From Podocnemis expansa (taxonomy: Eukaryota > Chordata > Testudines > Podocnemididae): a stretch of DNA of 64,000 nucleotides. A program made the translations under genes and the position numbers. The stretch lies in the NCBI GenBank assembly GCA_007922195.1, contig ML682038.1, forward strand, positions 6,208,689-6,272,688. Direction: 5' to 3'. The notes below the pieces were generated by a model that ran no database searches, was not told the origin of the DNA, and was given only the letters and a program-made list of their open reading frames with translations. Below, piece after piece: positions 23,635 through 35,585 of this stretch; positions within the stretch are counted from its first letter, which is position 1; the number at the start of each line of letters is the position of its first letter.

Positions 23635-26000
23635 GCATTGTAGAACCTCAAAATGCTCCTTCCACTGTTGCTTGAAAGCTATTCTGTCCATGAGAAGGGT
23701 GGTGCTATCTTGGGATTGCAAAAGGGTTATATCCTTTGAACTTGGCCTGTAAAGAGTTTTCATTGCTTCATAAAAGCTTCTTGCACCACACTGATGAGAC
23801 ACGCTCTGGCTCTCAAGGCCTTTGTGTGCCCTGCTGACTCTCAACGTTATGCAGCCTCCTTTGAACTACAGCTTTAAGCCAATGATAAGTCTCATTTTTA
23901 CTGGTTAGAGGGTTCATTTTGCCAAGTGTGAAATGCACTTTTTCTGATGAATAAATGTTAGGATTTCCTCATTGTTTTCATTTAATCAAACTTGATAGCA
24001 CTGAGTGGACTACTCAATCAACTCAGCATACGCCTTACAAATAATGGTCCTGAACTTCTCCCAGTGTGTTTGGGTGTCATCAAGCTGTGACATTCTGCAC
24101 ACCCCGCAAGCCCCTATAATGTGAGTTGTATATCTTTCCTGCTCACCCTTGCACTGTAACTGTGTGGTTTGATACAAAACATGTCATGTAAGGTGTTTTT
24201 GGAACGTTCATGGCATGATCTGCATTATTGTTGTAGTAGTATGTTTTCTGCACCATCATATATGTATACAGACAAGAAGCATGTCCCCAAATGTATTCCA
24301 CGTGGCTCAAGTGGGGGCAGACAAACAGACCTGTGTTCTGACACACGCAACAATGGCGCACATACAAAAACAATAGAATTCAAGTGCCTTGTCTGGAGAG
24401 GGAAAAAAATGTCAGCTGAGCGCAAGGGGCCAAATAAGGGTTTGAAAAGACAGAAGATTGCATACTTCAAACTGATTAAGGGTTTTTGCCATGGATTCCA
24501 TCTTCGAAGCAACATCAAAAACTAATACCTATCCATGTGGAGAGAAGGATCTGGACACAAAAACATCAGTAGCTGAAGCATGTGGGTAAGCTAGCAATGG
24601 ATTGTAACAGTGATCTTAGTTCAGAATGTGAGTTCTTTTATTTGACATCTGCCTATATCGACTGGACACATACTCACTTAAAATCATGTTCTAATCAATC
24701 AACTTATGTTTAGATAAAACAAACTAAGGCAATGAGATGTTTGATGAGAATGTGTAAAAGCGTTACAGGGAGCAAAAACTAAGGCATATCAATTTCTTTG
24801 TTAAATTGACAGACTGATGTAAATGCGCTTGTAAGACCCAATGAGCATGCACTGAACTTTACAAGATTGATAGTCCTGGAATTGCTTCTGGGGGCTAGGG
24901 GCGCTTGCTGGGGGACCATCCCATGAGTGGCTAGTGAAAGTGTTTCCACTGCCTGAGAGGCCAGTAACATGCTGGTGGCTGGGCGTGAGCTGACCCAGGA
25001 GTAGACACACACACAGCAAGGGGGAGATAAGTCGGTACCCAGAAGTGGAGAACTGGGGTCACAGCAGACCAGATAGCAGGAAGGGAACATCACATGGGTA
25101 TTTCAGTGAGCATTTTTAAAGACCCTCATAATTAGCATGATTTTGAAACGCCTTCATGTTGTATCTCTTCCAAATTCCTTTTGTTTGTTTACAGGGTTGT
25201 GATGCAAGCTTGTAATTGATTTGGCTAAATGACAGTCTGTCCAGGAGTCCTCCAAACCTCTTATAGCTCGTGTAATGTGGAACACCAGTATGATCACAAG
25301 CTCTAATGACAACATGATCAAGAAGATGCCAGTATTCCGCATATGGGTGTTTTCAAGTGGTCTCATATTTGTCCCTCTGTCTAAAGATTGTATTTATTAT
25401 AAGGAAATCATGCTGCACACAATTTACCAAAGAGTAGAATGCCATTAACATGAACTCTCCCCACTCCTTTCCTAATGCTGCCTCTCCAGAGTTTGGAATG
25501 TCATCAAACTCTTGCAATGAAGTCACCCATGAGTATAAGCTTGTCTTGCTTAGCTGTGGCAAAGAGAACTCCAGCAAGGGCACAGAACTACTCCTTGTTG
25601 TCTTTGCCATCATCAAGCGTGGGAGCACAGGTGCTTCTGACTGCAGCATACTGATTGTTACTAAGCTTAAGGTGCAGAGTCATGAGACATTCATTAATAC
25701 CCATAGGAAGTTCTAAAAGCTGGCTAGCAATCTTATTTTTGATGTCAAAACCAGCTCCATCAATATACCTCCTCAGATGGCTTTCCTTTCCAAACGAAAT
25801 TATAGTCGCCTCCACCTTCTTTCAGTTGACCTTCTTCTTCCTGACAGATCTTTCTTAGTTAGGGCAGCAATATTAATAACATATCTTGTAAATTCTCTAT
25901 TATGACAGTTTTTCTTTTTCAGGACAGCCACTGTTTTGGGAATCCATGAGAGCGCAAACATTGCAAGCGGTCAACTTCATTACTTTTGTTCGTATGTTCT
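23635..26000 (-). mobile_element. RTE-like LINE fragment (endonuclease part), apparently split by an LTR
   Basis: On the minus strand, from about 25990 down to 25110, broken frames carry the apurinic-endonuclease domain of an RTE-type LINE. Visible blocks are a TxNVxxLMDSQNSG-like start, GFDIKNKIASQLLELPMGI, a TCAPTLDD block and HDFLIINTIFRQRDKYETT. On the far side of the insert, 24085-23635 continues with the linker region (FYEAMKTLYRPSS...TTLLMDR). Stops and frameshifts in every block show a dead copy. RTE assignment is from remembered family features. Confidence 0.75.
24086..25063. mobile_element. Probable LTR inserted in the RTE-like LINE
   Basis: The insert starts TGTGACATTCTGC and ends GGGGTCACA, so its termini form the short TGTGAC/GTCACA inverted repeat expected of an LTR. 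The LINE resumes on both sides. No target duplication could be fixed (flanks AAGC and GCAG), and orientation is unknown, so the boundaries are tentative. Confidence 0.5.
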
Positions 26001-26142
26001 GACTACATGTGATCCCACTGGGCACAGCCAGTCAGCCATCCAAACAGATGCAAGGTAAAGGGGGAGGAAATGAGACACCCTATGTTTAGCGAACCTTTTC
26101 TAGCCCCTTCCCCATTCAGTGTAAACAGAGTGGGTCCAGGGG

Positions 26143-26163
26143 AAAAAAAAAAAAAAAAAAAAA
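26143..26163. repeat. Poly(A) tract, 21 bp
   Basis: A pure A run preceded by GTCCAGGGG. No retrogene was identified upstream. Confidence 0.95.
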
Positions 26164-27379
26164 GACTGCTCAGTCACAGCTGCATCTGCCAAACTGCACT
26201 TCCAGCTCACAAGTCCAAGTGCATTGTGACCAACAAGCTTGCCTTCAGATTTGTAATTAGTGTCTCCCAGAGACCACTGCTTCTGTCCCCACCACCACTT
26301 ATGCCTCACTACAGGACTTTGCCAAGTGTGTTAACGTTGCCCACTAGCAGAGGCTTACAAGGGGGAACTAGTGTGCAGGAAGAAACCTCACAAAACTTCA
26401 CAGGAAGAAGCTTCAGAATCAGTGGCAGGGAAGTTTGAGGCAACCAGAGGTCTCTGTCCTGCCACAGTCCTCACTCATCTTTACAACTGCAGAAAACTGA
26501 AAAGTTCGCAAATATACGTATTCCACCATTGGAGCTCTGAGAAGTTTGAACTATAATCTGGAACCTCACTCAGAACTATTTGCCAAGGTGACCCTTTCAG
26601 AAGTACAGAACTCTGGAACACATAGTTCTCAGGGTCATTGGAACACAATAGTCTTTCCACCGCAATAAAGTAATGGTCCAAGGACAGGATCTGAAAATAC
26701 AGAAAACAATCCAAAAAATTTTATAATAAATTTAAATTGGTACTCTATTATTCTTTAAAAATACAGTTAGTGCAGTTAAAACAGCAATTAATCATGACTT
26801 TATCTTGTGATTTATTTTTTTAATCATTTGACAGTAGTAAACTGAAGCATAGGATAAGAGAAGTGTGTAGCTATAGGCAGATGTGGAAGCACAAGAAAAA
26901 AAGAATGTTAGTCAGCGTGGTGGACAGCAGCCTCAGCATACCAGCTTCCTAATCATTTAACAAGGTCTTGATGAGCAACCCCATCAATCCCTGACAAATT
27001 GCCAGACAACAACTATTTTAAACATTACCTACCCCTGGTTTGCCCCCCGCCCCCCCCCCACGAAGGGTGCAGATCCTCGGTGTAAGTCTTAGGATCAGGT
27101 CAGACTGTTAAAGCAAATCAATGCAGAATTTGAATTCATATGAAGATCTGACACCGTTAACTTAGGGTTGAATAGACTATGTATATTTTTTCCCCATCAT
27201 AACAGCTAACTTTGCTTTCCTTCTCCCCATCCCACTGGCTTCCTCCTATATGCTGTTCCCCACTGTTTTAATCTAAACAACTACATTGATTTGCTGTAAC
27301 AGTCTGCTCTGATCCTATGACTTACACGTCCCTGCATTTATTTTCCTCCCATTCATCTACAAGTCAAATGCTAGAAGAT

Positions 27380-27450
27380 GGAGTGGGATTTTTCCTCCCA
27401 CAAAAGTTAATGCAATAAATAAATCTGTTGATCTTTAAAAGTATGACCAG
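27380..27450 (+). mobile_element. Penelope-like tail fragment
   Basis: CCTCCCACAAAAGTTAATGC followed by AATAAATAAATCTGTTGATC is a diverged plus-strand copy of the tail family. The hammerhead-like CTGANGA block is not preserved. Confidence 0.55.
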
Positions 27451-27575
27451 ACTGTTTTTCTCTCCAGATGGTCTCCTCTAATCTTAACCAATACACTTCC
27501 TTCCCCCTTCCTCCCAGCCTCCCTGTATCTCACCCGCAAGTATCTAAGACCCTCTTCTACACCTTTTTCATTCTC

Positions 27576-27832
27576 CGTTTGGGTATATCTATATGTACAG
27601 TGCTTCAGCAGCACAGCTGTACTGAAACACCTGCAGCATCTGTGGTAATGACATTATGTCAGCCTAAAGAATCCACTTCCGCAGCAGCATAAGTTGTTCC
27701 AACCAACACAGCACTGTGCACACAAATGCTTATGTCAGTGTAACTTATGCTGCTCTGGAGTAGACCATCCATGTCCCTGTGTGACACAAGTTTTGTCAAC
27801 ATAGGTGATAACAGACATAGCCTTTGATAACA
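27576..27832. mobile_element. Miniature TIR element (GGGTATATCTA type)
   Basis: The left end TTTGGGTATATCTATATG and the right end, reversed, AAAGGCTATGTCTGTTATC form imperfect inverted repeats. The interior contains many short self-complementary blocks built on CAGCAGCA/TGCTGCTC and AAGTTGT/ACAACTT-like pairs. Similar termini occur at 28261-28591, so they are probably one broad family. The superfamily was not determined. Confidence 0.5.
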
Positions 27833-28260
27833 TCTTAAGACTAACTTAGCCGATCTGACTTCCTAGCTCAGACCACCTCCCGTGCTCTGTATAGCCATTA
27901 AAGTTTACTCTTCATTGTCCCTGACCTGGGAAAAGCAATCCTTACCAGCCTTTGGTGGATTACACATACACATAGGTGTGATAAAACAATTTTCACAATA
28001 TCAATTATAATTCATAAATTTGTACACAGTTTCCCCAAATCAACATAACACTGTCAAATTGGGGGTGTTCTGTTTGTTCAGAAGGTACTTTTAGAGAAAA
28101 GGAGTTTGAAGAAGGGATATGAAGGAAAACAATTACATGACTTTGTTCATAGCTGTTGGGAGATTCCCATGTCTTATGGCCAGCATGGGAGAACAAACAA
28201 AAGTGCCTGTCTGAGACATAAAAAGCACTACAAAACTTACCTGATTTCTTTAGCAGATTA

Positions 28261-28591
28261 ATGCCTTGTCTACACTAGCACTTTTGTCAGTACAGTATAG
28301 CTTTTGCTGGTCAGAAGTGCAAAAAACCAAAAAAACCCACCACCACCACACCACTCCCCGACCCATATAATCTTCCCTGACAAAGGAACTGATGTGCACA
28401 ACACTGCTGGCAGGAGAGCATCTCCTGCTGATACAGCTATAGCAGTTCATTGGGAGTGATTTAATTATGCCAGTGGGGGTGCTCTCTCCTGTTAGCGTAA
28501 AATGGCTACTTGGAAGACCTTATAGAGGCACCGCAGATGGCAGCAATATAGCTGTGCTACTGTAAGGTTTGTAATGTTGACATAGCCTAAG
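28261..28591. mobile_element. Miniature TIR element (GCCTTGTCTACACT type)
   Basis: It opens with GCCTTGTCTACACTAGC and closes with a segment whose complement reads CTTAGGCTATGTCAACATTAC. The interior is non-coding and includes a C/A-rich stretch near 28325-28360. The ends resemble those at 45405 and 46226. Confidence 0.55.
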
Positions 28592-28599
28592 CATTTTAC

Positions 28600-30895
28600 T
28601 GTACAGACTTTTTGAATGTTTGTTGGCCAATCTGACTACTTGTCTTCATCTCACATTTCCCAAATGCCAACTGAAAAGACTGTGGTATTAATATATGGGG
28701 TTGTTTTCTCACAATTGAAAGAGTTTTTGTAACACCAAGCATTTATGGGTAAGATTTTTAAAAATGTCATAGTATCTAGCAGAAAGAACTGTTCAGTTTA
28801 TAATCTTTTACTTAGTCCAATAATAAGTGACAAATTTTAGTTAATTTGAGCATATTTGAATATTCAAGACAAATACAACAAACTGAAACAATTTAAAATT
28901 GTGTTTCACTACAGAATTGTTTTAGGGTTGAAATAAGTTACCTCACAAACTGAAAAGGTGGGTATATCTTTTTTTTTTTTAAACCAGCTTTCTTTGAAAC
29001 ATGGCACAAAACCTGATTTTACAATTTACACTCATGACAAAGGCATAAAGCTGACAATAAAGCAGATTTTTTTTTTTTTTTTTTTTTGGTGACTGTAGCC
29101 AAACTGCACTGAAATTAATGAAAATTTCAATCTACTGGTCTAGCCCTTCAGATTTTATGCAGGCAGTGAGAACAATTAGGTCGATGAAACAAGTACTCAG
29201 AAGCCTTACAAAGAGCAGCTAATATCAACAGCTCTAGTATGGCCTAATAGAAGGATTTTAGATTATGCGCACAAATAATTTAGTCTTAAAATTAGGAAAT
29301 TATTTGAAGGATGTTGCGCAGCCACTTAATTACTACTGCAAAACACAAAGGCCCCGATCAGGATTGGTCCCTAAGACTCCCCATTTTTCTTAGCACTGTA
29401 TAAAATCATATGAAGACAGCCTCAGCCTGAAAGCACTTATCCTATTTGAGGCTCAACAAGTAGTTCAACTAAAGGAAGGGAGAGGATATAGGGAAAGGCA
29501 TGAGCAGCAGTAATAAGATGAAGTCATCAGACAGATTAGACACATGAAAAATTTGATGGTTCCAAATAGTTCATTATTTCAATTTTTAAAATACTTTGAG
29601 AAGGTATGGGAGGGAGAACAGTTAACAAAAGAAAGAAGGAAGACAGGAGGATTGAGAGAGTGCAAATGACAGCAGACATTGAAAGAGAGTAGTCACAGCA
29701 TGCAGATAGACTACACCCAAAAATCAGACTGTAGAAGGCAGTCTGCAAACTGGTATGTGACTGTGCTTTACCCTTTGCTCTGCTTCAGCAAATGGTGCTT
29801 ACAGGGCAAGTGCTAGCGCTGAGAACATCCAGAAGTCTTATCTTTCCCAGCCCACATGGAGTTTACTCGTACTTGCTACCCCAAGTCGGGAACTGTGTCC
29901 CTGGAGGAAGGCTGGACTTTTTGCCATTTGTTTTGGCCTTTTTTTTCCCCCTTGAAGAGGGGGGGGAATTGTATCAGAACCCCAGGCTCAAGTTGGTCCT
30001 CAAAATGTCTGACATTTGAATAAATAAAGTTAAATGAAAGAGGGGCTGGGTTCCACTGAACAAGATGTACCAAACTGATGTACAAATTGTTTCACGGACC
30101 TCCCTGGAAGGAACTCCCCTCTCATGAAGTCACAAGGGAAGGGTAGCTGCACCAAACTGAAATGGGGGTTGTGTGTAAATGCATCCTGTAAGTACTGGTT
30201 AATCCAGGCTTGATTTCTGTAGGTGCAGCAGCACTCATTGACCCCACATAAAGCCACCCCTGCTATGCAAGCAAGACACTCATTCCTTATTTACAAAGGC
30301 ATAGCATCACAGGGTCCTCAGCTCAAAGTGGAGCCTCTGGCTGTTGCTGCAACACAACTAAATCTAAAAATACTCCCATAATCTTAACTCTTTGAAGGAC
30401 CCAACTCCATTAGTAATGAAACAGCTACTGCTAAAATTATGGGAACAGCAGTTCTTTTAAACAAATTACAAAGAAAAAAGTAACTTCTTGTACAATCAAG
30501 AACTGCGTCTTCCTTTAAACTGCATGCATAATAGTTATTATACCCAACAATTACCTATTCCTTACATTTCATTCTCAATCATTTGTGTATTCCATTCACC
30601 ATGCCACCAACACTACTCGCACATGCTACGTTTCATTATCATCAGAGAGAGACCTGCAACCCTACTCTCCAATCTCCGTAAGTATGTGCACGTAAATTAG
30701 AGCTGGTCTCAAAGTACAGGAATGCAGGTTATCCTTTTCTTTACATACTTGAAGAAATGCAAACATGTGATAGTGTTTTCAATATGACACTGGAAACAAA
30801 CAAATGAAAAAAATCAGCAAGCAACCTAAACATAACTCAAACATCCCAAGCAAAAGAATACACAGAACACTTAAAAGACAGCAACTAAAACCTTT
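28600..30895. other. AT-rich intronic sequence, nothing recognised
   Basis: No exon or transposon boundary was identified. It contains the 21-bp poly(T) tract at 29067-29087 and scattered weak open frames. Confidence 0.45.
29067..29087. repeat. Poly(T) tract, 21 bp
   Basis: A pure T run. No adjacent processed pseudogene was recognised. Confidence 0.95.
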
Positions 30896-30900
30896 TTTAT

Positions 30901-32240
30901 TGTAAGGCAGGTTTAGAAGCTGTGCCTAACTGCTTGGGGGGGGGGGCAGGCATCTAATCTGCATGGGTCATGTATTAGCTTGAACACAAGGAGCACAACT
31001 AAGTATTAGCATACTAGGTGCAAGGCATAGTGGGTAATGGTATTTGGGGTTAATCTGATCACAAATCTGTCAATATCTGTTATTCTACTGAAAGAAAATA
31101 TAAAATACTCTCTTTTGTGAATTGCTACTCTCTGTTTCTAATCTGTCTGGGTTAGTTAAAGGGTAAAAGTTACCCTTAGTTAAAAAGAGATTTGTAGGGA
31201 AGGCGACCACATGTTTCAACCTGAAAGAAGGGGGGGAGGGGGTTTGAGGCTACCTCTTATTGCCTCCCCTGTCTAATGATAGATCTGGCTAGGCTTCTTC
31301 TGCAACCTTTGCCATTCAGATAGAGGTAGCTGTTTGCAGCTACTTGAAGTTAAGAGCTGACATCACTAGAAATAGAAGTAAATTCTCTCAGAGCTAAAAT
31401 TTACTAAAGAGAGAGAAAACCCTCTTTCTGAGATGAAATCACTGAAGAGGAGCAGCAGATAAAGAAGCCAGCGGATAGTGAGAGCAGCCAGCAACAAGCT
31501 GGGCAGCATGAGTGACCAGTGGGCGGAGCTGGTGGACAGACGGCAGAGCCAGTGGACGGTGAGAGCAGCCACCGGCAAGCTGGGCAGTGTGAATGACCAG
31601 CAGGCGGAGGCAGTGGATGGTGAGAGCAGCCAGCAGCGAGCTGGGTGGCATGTGTGACTGGTTGGCGGAGCTGGTGAACAGCAGGCAGAGCCCAGGGACA
31701 GTGCTATCGACTGGAGTGAGTGGCCAGTACATGGCACCGGCAGACAGCTGGTATCAAAGACACTCCCTACATACCCTAGGGTTGGTTGTGAGCCTAGTTA
31801 GCACTGATTCTCCAGATCAGTGCCAAGTTTGCTAGTGAGTTTACCTTTGCTGTTATGATATGTGGGATCATGTTGGAGGCCTGATTAACACTTATTCCCC
31901 AGCTCAGTGCTAGTTTTGCCATTAAGTCTTGTATGTTCTGTTATGCGGTGTGGGTTGTTGGGAACTTTGTTCTGTACTGCTTTGCTAGATCAGCCCTGAT
32001 TTCTGTTATTTGGCCTTTTACACTATTTTACTACTATTAAAAGTTCTGCTTACTACACTCAGACTCATGCTTGCGAGTGGGGAAGCCTTACCCCTTTCGG
32101 GGTGCCCAGGGAACAGTGCAGGATTCCCCAGAAATCTAGGTGGGGGGTTCGAGCTGGTCGATGGTGCTTTATTACTGGGAAACCCCTAAGTATAGAACCC
32201 GGCCCTTGTTCTGCCAGCCTGCCCTGGCAGAAGGGTTACA
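30901..32240 (+). mobile_element. Solo LTR, copy 1
   Basis: It begins TGTAAGGCAGGTTTAGAAGC and ends CAGAAGGGTTACA, with TG...CA termini and a short inverted repeat. Flanks TTAT (30897-30900) and CTAT (32241-32244) agree at 3 of 4. A second copy with the same ends lies at 57841-59054. The interior holds imperfect tandem units of about 60-80 bp (GTGAGAGCAGCC...GAGCTGGG..., about 31478-31690). A TATAAAA-like box near 31098 and an ATTAAA near 32035 favour plus orientation. No gag, pol or env sequence is attached. Open frames inside it are repeat-derived. Confidence 0.82.
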
Positions 32241-32639
32241 CTATTACAATTCCATTCAAATAAAATCTTTTTGAAAATTCAAAGGTTTATTACAGGAAAA
32301 CTTCACCAGCACACTGATAAAAACAAAAAGTACATTAGAAAACATTTATTCACATCACTTGCAGTGTTTCTATAAAAAGAGCCTTTTTGACATTTTGGTT
32401 TTTAACTGTTTTTCATCTTTTGAATCCTGTAATATGCACAAGAAAGATGTCACGGGAATTAGAAAGGCAAAGATGGCATTACTGTACGCAGACCTCCGAA
32501 GTTTGAATCTTACATTAAAAAAGAGAAATGTTCACTATTACAGCAATGTTTTATTCTGAACTTGCAACAGTATCTTAAGCAGTGTAAGGAAAAGAGGTAA
32601 ACTCAAACAGAGATTTTGGCTTTTTGAGGGAAGGAGAAC

Positions 32640-34715
32640 ATAAGAAATCTGTATACCTAGCCTGAAAAATAACTAAAGCAAAAGAATCGCTGACTTTGGA
32701 AAGCCATTTAAAAGAATTTACTGCATGCTCTGAAGTCAGTTAGTAAAGGATTATGTCAGCGATAACTAGTAACAGGAAAAATTCAATCTGAGGAACAGCT
32801 AGTCAAAGAGGCAAAAATGTAATGGGTAACAAATATTTAAGTACATCAGAAGCAGGAAGCCTGCTAAACCACCAGTGGGACTCTGGGACAAATGAGGTGC
32901 AAAGGAAGATAAGATCATTTTGGAGAAACTAAATTAACTCTTGTGACTGTCTACACTGCTGAGGATGTCAGGGAGATTCCCAAATTTGAGCCATTCTTAT
33001 TAGGTGACAAATCTGAGGAATCATCCCAAACTCTGGGGGGTTGTTAGGGCAGATTTTGGAACAAATTAATAAATCAAACAGTAATAAATCACCAGAACCC
33101 AATGCTATCCCTCCAAGAGTTCTGAAGGAACTCAAATGTGAAATTGTAGAATTAACAATTCTGGTGTGCAACCTACCATTTAAATCAGCTTCTGTATCAG
33201 ATAACTGAAGGAAAGCTAATGTGATGCCAACTTTTAAAAAGGGCTTCAGAAGCAATCCTAGTAATTGCAGGCAAGTAAGCATACCCTCAAAATCAGGCAT
33301 ACTGGCTGGAATTATAGTAAAAAATCAATTTATTAGACACATAGATAAATAAAAACTAGTTGGGAAAGTCTCAATACTGCTTTTGTAAAGGAAAATCATG
33401 CCTCAACAATCCACAAGAATTCTTTGAATAGGTCAAGAAGCATTTGCAGAATCGAATCGAATCATAGAGTTGGAAGGGACCTCATGAGATCATCGAGTCC
33501 AACCCCCTGGGACTTGAACCCAGGACCTTCTGCATATTAAGCAGCAGTGCTAGCCACTACACTATTTGCAGATGGATAAGGATGATCCAGGGGATACATT
33601 TAAATTTTCAGGAAGTCTTTGACAAGCTCACCAAAAGCTCTTAAGCAAAGCAAGCAGTCATCGGATTAGAGAGAAGGTCCTCTCATGGATCAACAACTGG
33701 ATGAAAGCTAGGAGGCAAGGCATAGGAATAAATAGCCCATTTTCCAAATGGAGAGAGGTAAGTAGTGGTTGGTCCCAAGGATCTGTACTAGGGCCAATAC
33801 TATTCAATATATTTATAAATGATTTGCAAAAAGCAGTAAACAGTAAGATGGCAAAATTGGCAGATGATATAAAACTACTCAAGATAGTTAAGTCCAAAGC
33901 AAATTGCAAAAAGCTACAATGGAATCTCCAAAAACCATGTCACTGAGTAACAAAATGGCAAATGAGATTCTGTTCTAATGAACATTGAAAAACGTAATCC
34001 GTAAAAATATAAGAGAGAGAAGTTTAAATGAACTGTTATCACTCAAGAAATATCTTAGAGATATTGTGGTTAGTTCTTTGAAAACATCCAATCATGGTGC
34101 AAGAGCAGTCAAAAAAAACCCAACCAAACAAACAATGTTAGGAATCATTAGGAAAAGAATTGGTAAGGCCAAAAATATATTTTCTCTTTATAAATCCATG
34201 GTCCTCCCACGTCTTAAAAACTGCATGCAAATCTGGCCACCCCATTTCAAAATAGAAGACATACAGGAATTTGAAAAGATAAAGAGAAGGGCAATAAAAA
34301 TCATTAGGATTACGGAACAGCTTCCAGATGAGGAGAGATTAATAAAACTGGGAACTTTCAGCATGGAAAGAGAGGTTACTAAGAGGGATATGGTGGAGGT
34401 CTATAAAATAATGCCTGGTGTAGTATAAGTAAACAAGTAAGTATTACACCCCATAACACAAGAACTAGGTATACCAAATGCAATTAATAGGCAACAGGTT
34501 TAAAGTGAAGAAAACAAAGTATTTCTTTACCCTATGAACAACCACCCGCTGCAACTCTTTTTGCTACAGGATGCTGTGAAGGCCAAGACCATAATGGGGT
34601 TTAGAAGTAAACTGGACAGACTTGTGGAAAACAGGTCTACCAATGGGTAGGGATTGCTGTTTGCCAAAAGACATGGGCAACAGGAAGTATCACCTGATGA
34701 TCACTTGTTGTATTC
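32640..34715 (+). mobile_element. CR1 LINE, about 2 kb, split by a SINE
   Basis: Continuous CR1 sequence carries, with many breaks, the reverse-transcriptase blocks GSVLGPILFNIFINDL and LADDIKLL (33770-33890) and the typical C-terminal region (34190-34430: a FSLYKSMVLPRLKNCMQIW block followed by KIKRRAIKIIR and a DEERLIKLGTFSMERE block). The copy lacks the canonical 3' end and runs into a Penelope-like palindrome at 34720. Stops and frameshifts make it non-functional. Confidence 0.85.
33461..33563 (-). mobile_element. tRNA-derived SINE nested in CR1, perfect 9-bp target duplication
   Basis: On the minus strand it reads tRNA-like head (CTAGCACTGCTGCTTAATAT, then GGTCCTGGGTTCAAGTCCC) followed by a CR1-type tail (GGTTGGACTCGATGATCTC) and ATTCGA repeats. 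It is the same family as 10813-10936. ATTTGCAGA flanks it on both sides (33452-33460 and 33564-33572), a perfect duplication, so it is a comparatively young insertion. Confidence 0.92.
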
Positions 34716-34719
34716 AAGT

Positions 34720-34925
34720 TCCAAAGGGGCAGCCATATTAGTCTAGTAAAGCAAAAAAAAAAACAAAAAACAAGGAGTCTAACAGATTTATTTATCGCAT
34801 GAGCTTTCATGGGAGAATATCCTACTTCATCAGACGCTTTGAAGAGCAGCTCTTCAAAGTGTCTGACGAAGCGGGATATTCTCCCACGAAAGCTCATGCG
34901 ATAAATAAATTTGTTCTATTCTTTC
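34720..34925. mobile_element. Head-to-head Penelope-like tails (palindrome)
   Basis: The left arm (minus polarity: AAAGGGGCAGCCATATTAG...CAAGGAGTC...CGCATGAGCTTTCATGGGAG) faces a right arm (plus polarity) ending CGAAAGCTCATGCG-ATAAATAAATTTG. They meet at the palindrome CTTTGAAGAGC/GCTCTTCAAAG at about 34837-34859. Each arm carries a CTGANGA block (34863-34869 plus; 34827-34833 minus), a short stem and GAAA (34888-34891 plus; 34805-34808 minus). Head-to-head ends are characteristic of Penelope-like elements. Confidence 0.8.
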
Positions 34926-35110
34926 TCTCTAAAGCACCTGGCACTGACCACTCTCAGAAGACAGGATATTGGGGAAGATGCACCACTTCGCTAACTCATT
35001 GTCATTCAGGATTATCTTTTCACCAGCATAACAGATAAGTAACCTTTTGCTATAAGTAGCCTAACAGAAAGACAGCTGCCATCAAACACCAGGCAGCTCA
35101 AGCTTTATAA

Positions 35111-35585
35111 CAGGTGTTGCCAAACTGCTGCTCAGGAACCACGTGGCTCTTGAATGAAAAATTGTGGCTCCTGGAAGAACATCAGCAAGTCAGTTTAGGA
35201 AAGCAGCCCCAGGTCAGGAGTTCAGGAGGGGGTTGGGGCAATGGGGAGAAGTGCAGCATGGCTGGGTACGGCGGGGAGAAGTGTGGCATGGTCAGGATTT
35301 TAAAAAAACCTTGCCACTAGCCTGCAGTCCTCTACATCGAGCAGCAGCTCTGTTTTTACTGTATAGGCCTAATTTTCATGGTGACCTTAAGTAATTATTA
35401 GAATCTGACATTAGTAGGATCGACATTTGTTCTCTTTTTATGATAAAATCAAAGAGTGCAATGAATTTTAAGCCTAGTAATTTTGGAGTAGGTAAAAGTA
35501 TATGGCTATAAGCCTCAGTGTGGCTCTCAAAGGTTTAATAATCAACTCGTGCGGCTCTTGAGTTCCATAAATTTGGCCAACCCTG
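35111..35585. mobile_element. hAT-type MITE close to PDE7A exon 1
   Basis: The left end CAGGTGTTGCCAAAC and right end TTGGCCAACCCTG are inverted. Target duplications CTTTATAA (35103-35110) and CTTTATCA (35586-35593) match at 7 of 8. The element ends 395 bp inside intron 1 from the splice donor, so it lies just beyond the CpG island edge. Confidence 0.85.

Noticed and set aside
31366..31835. Repetitive open frames (PSLLAALTIHW-type) as a secreted or repeat protein
   Set aside because: They come from tandem units within a solo LTR and recur in the second LTR copy at 58381-58723, in non-coding context.
33701..34428. Reverse-transcriptase-like open frames as a host gene
   Set aside because: They are fragments of a frameshifted CR1 LINE interrupted upstream by a SINE.
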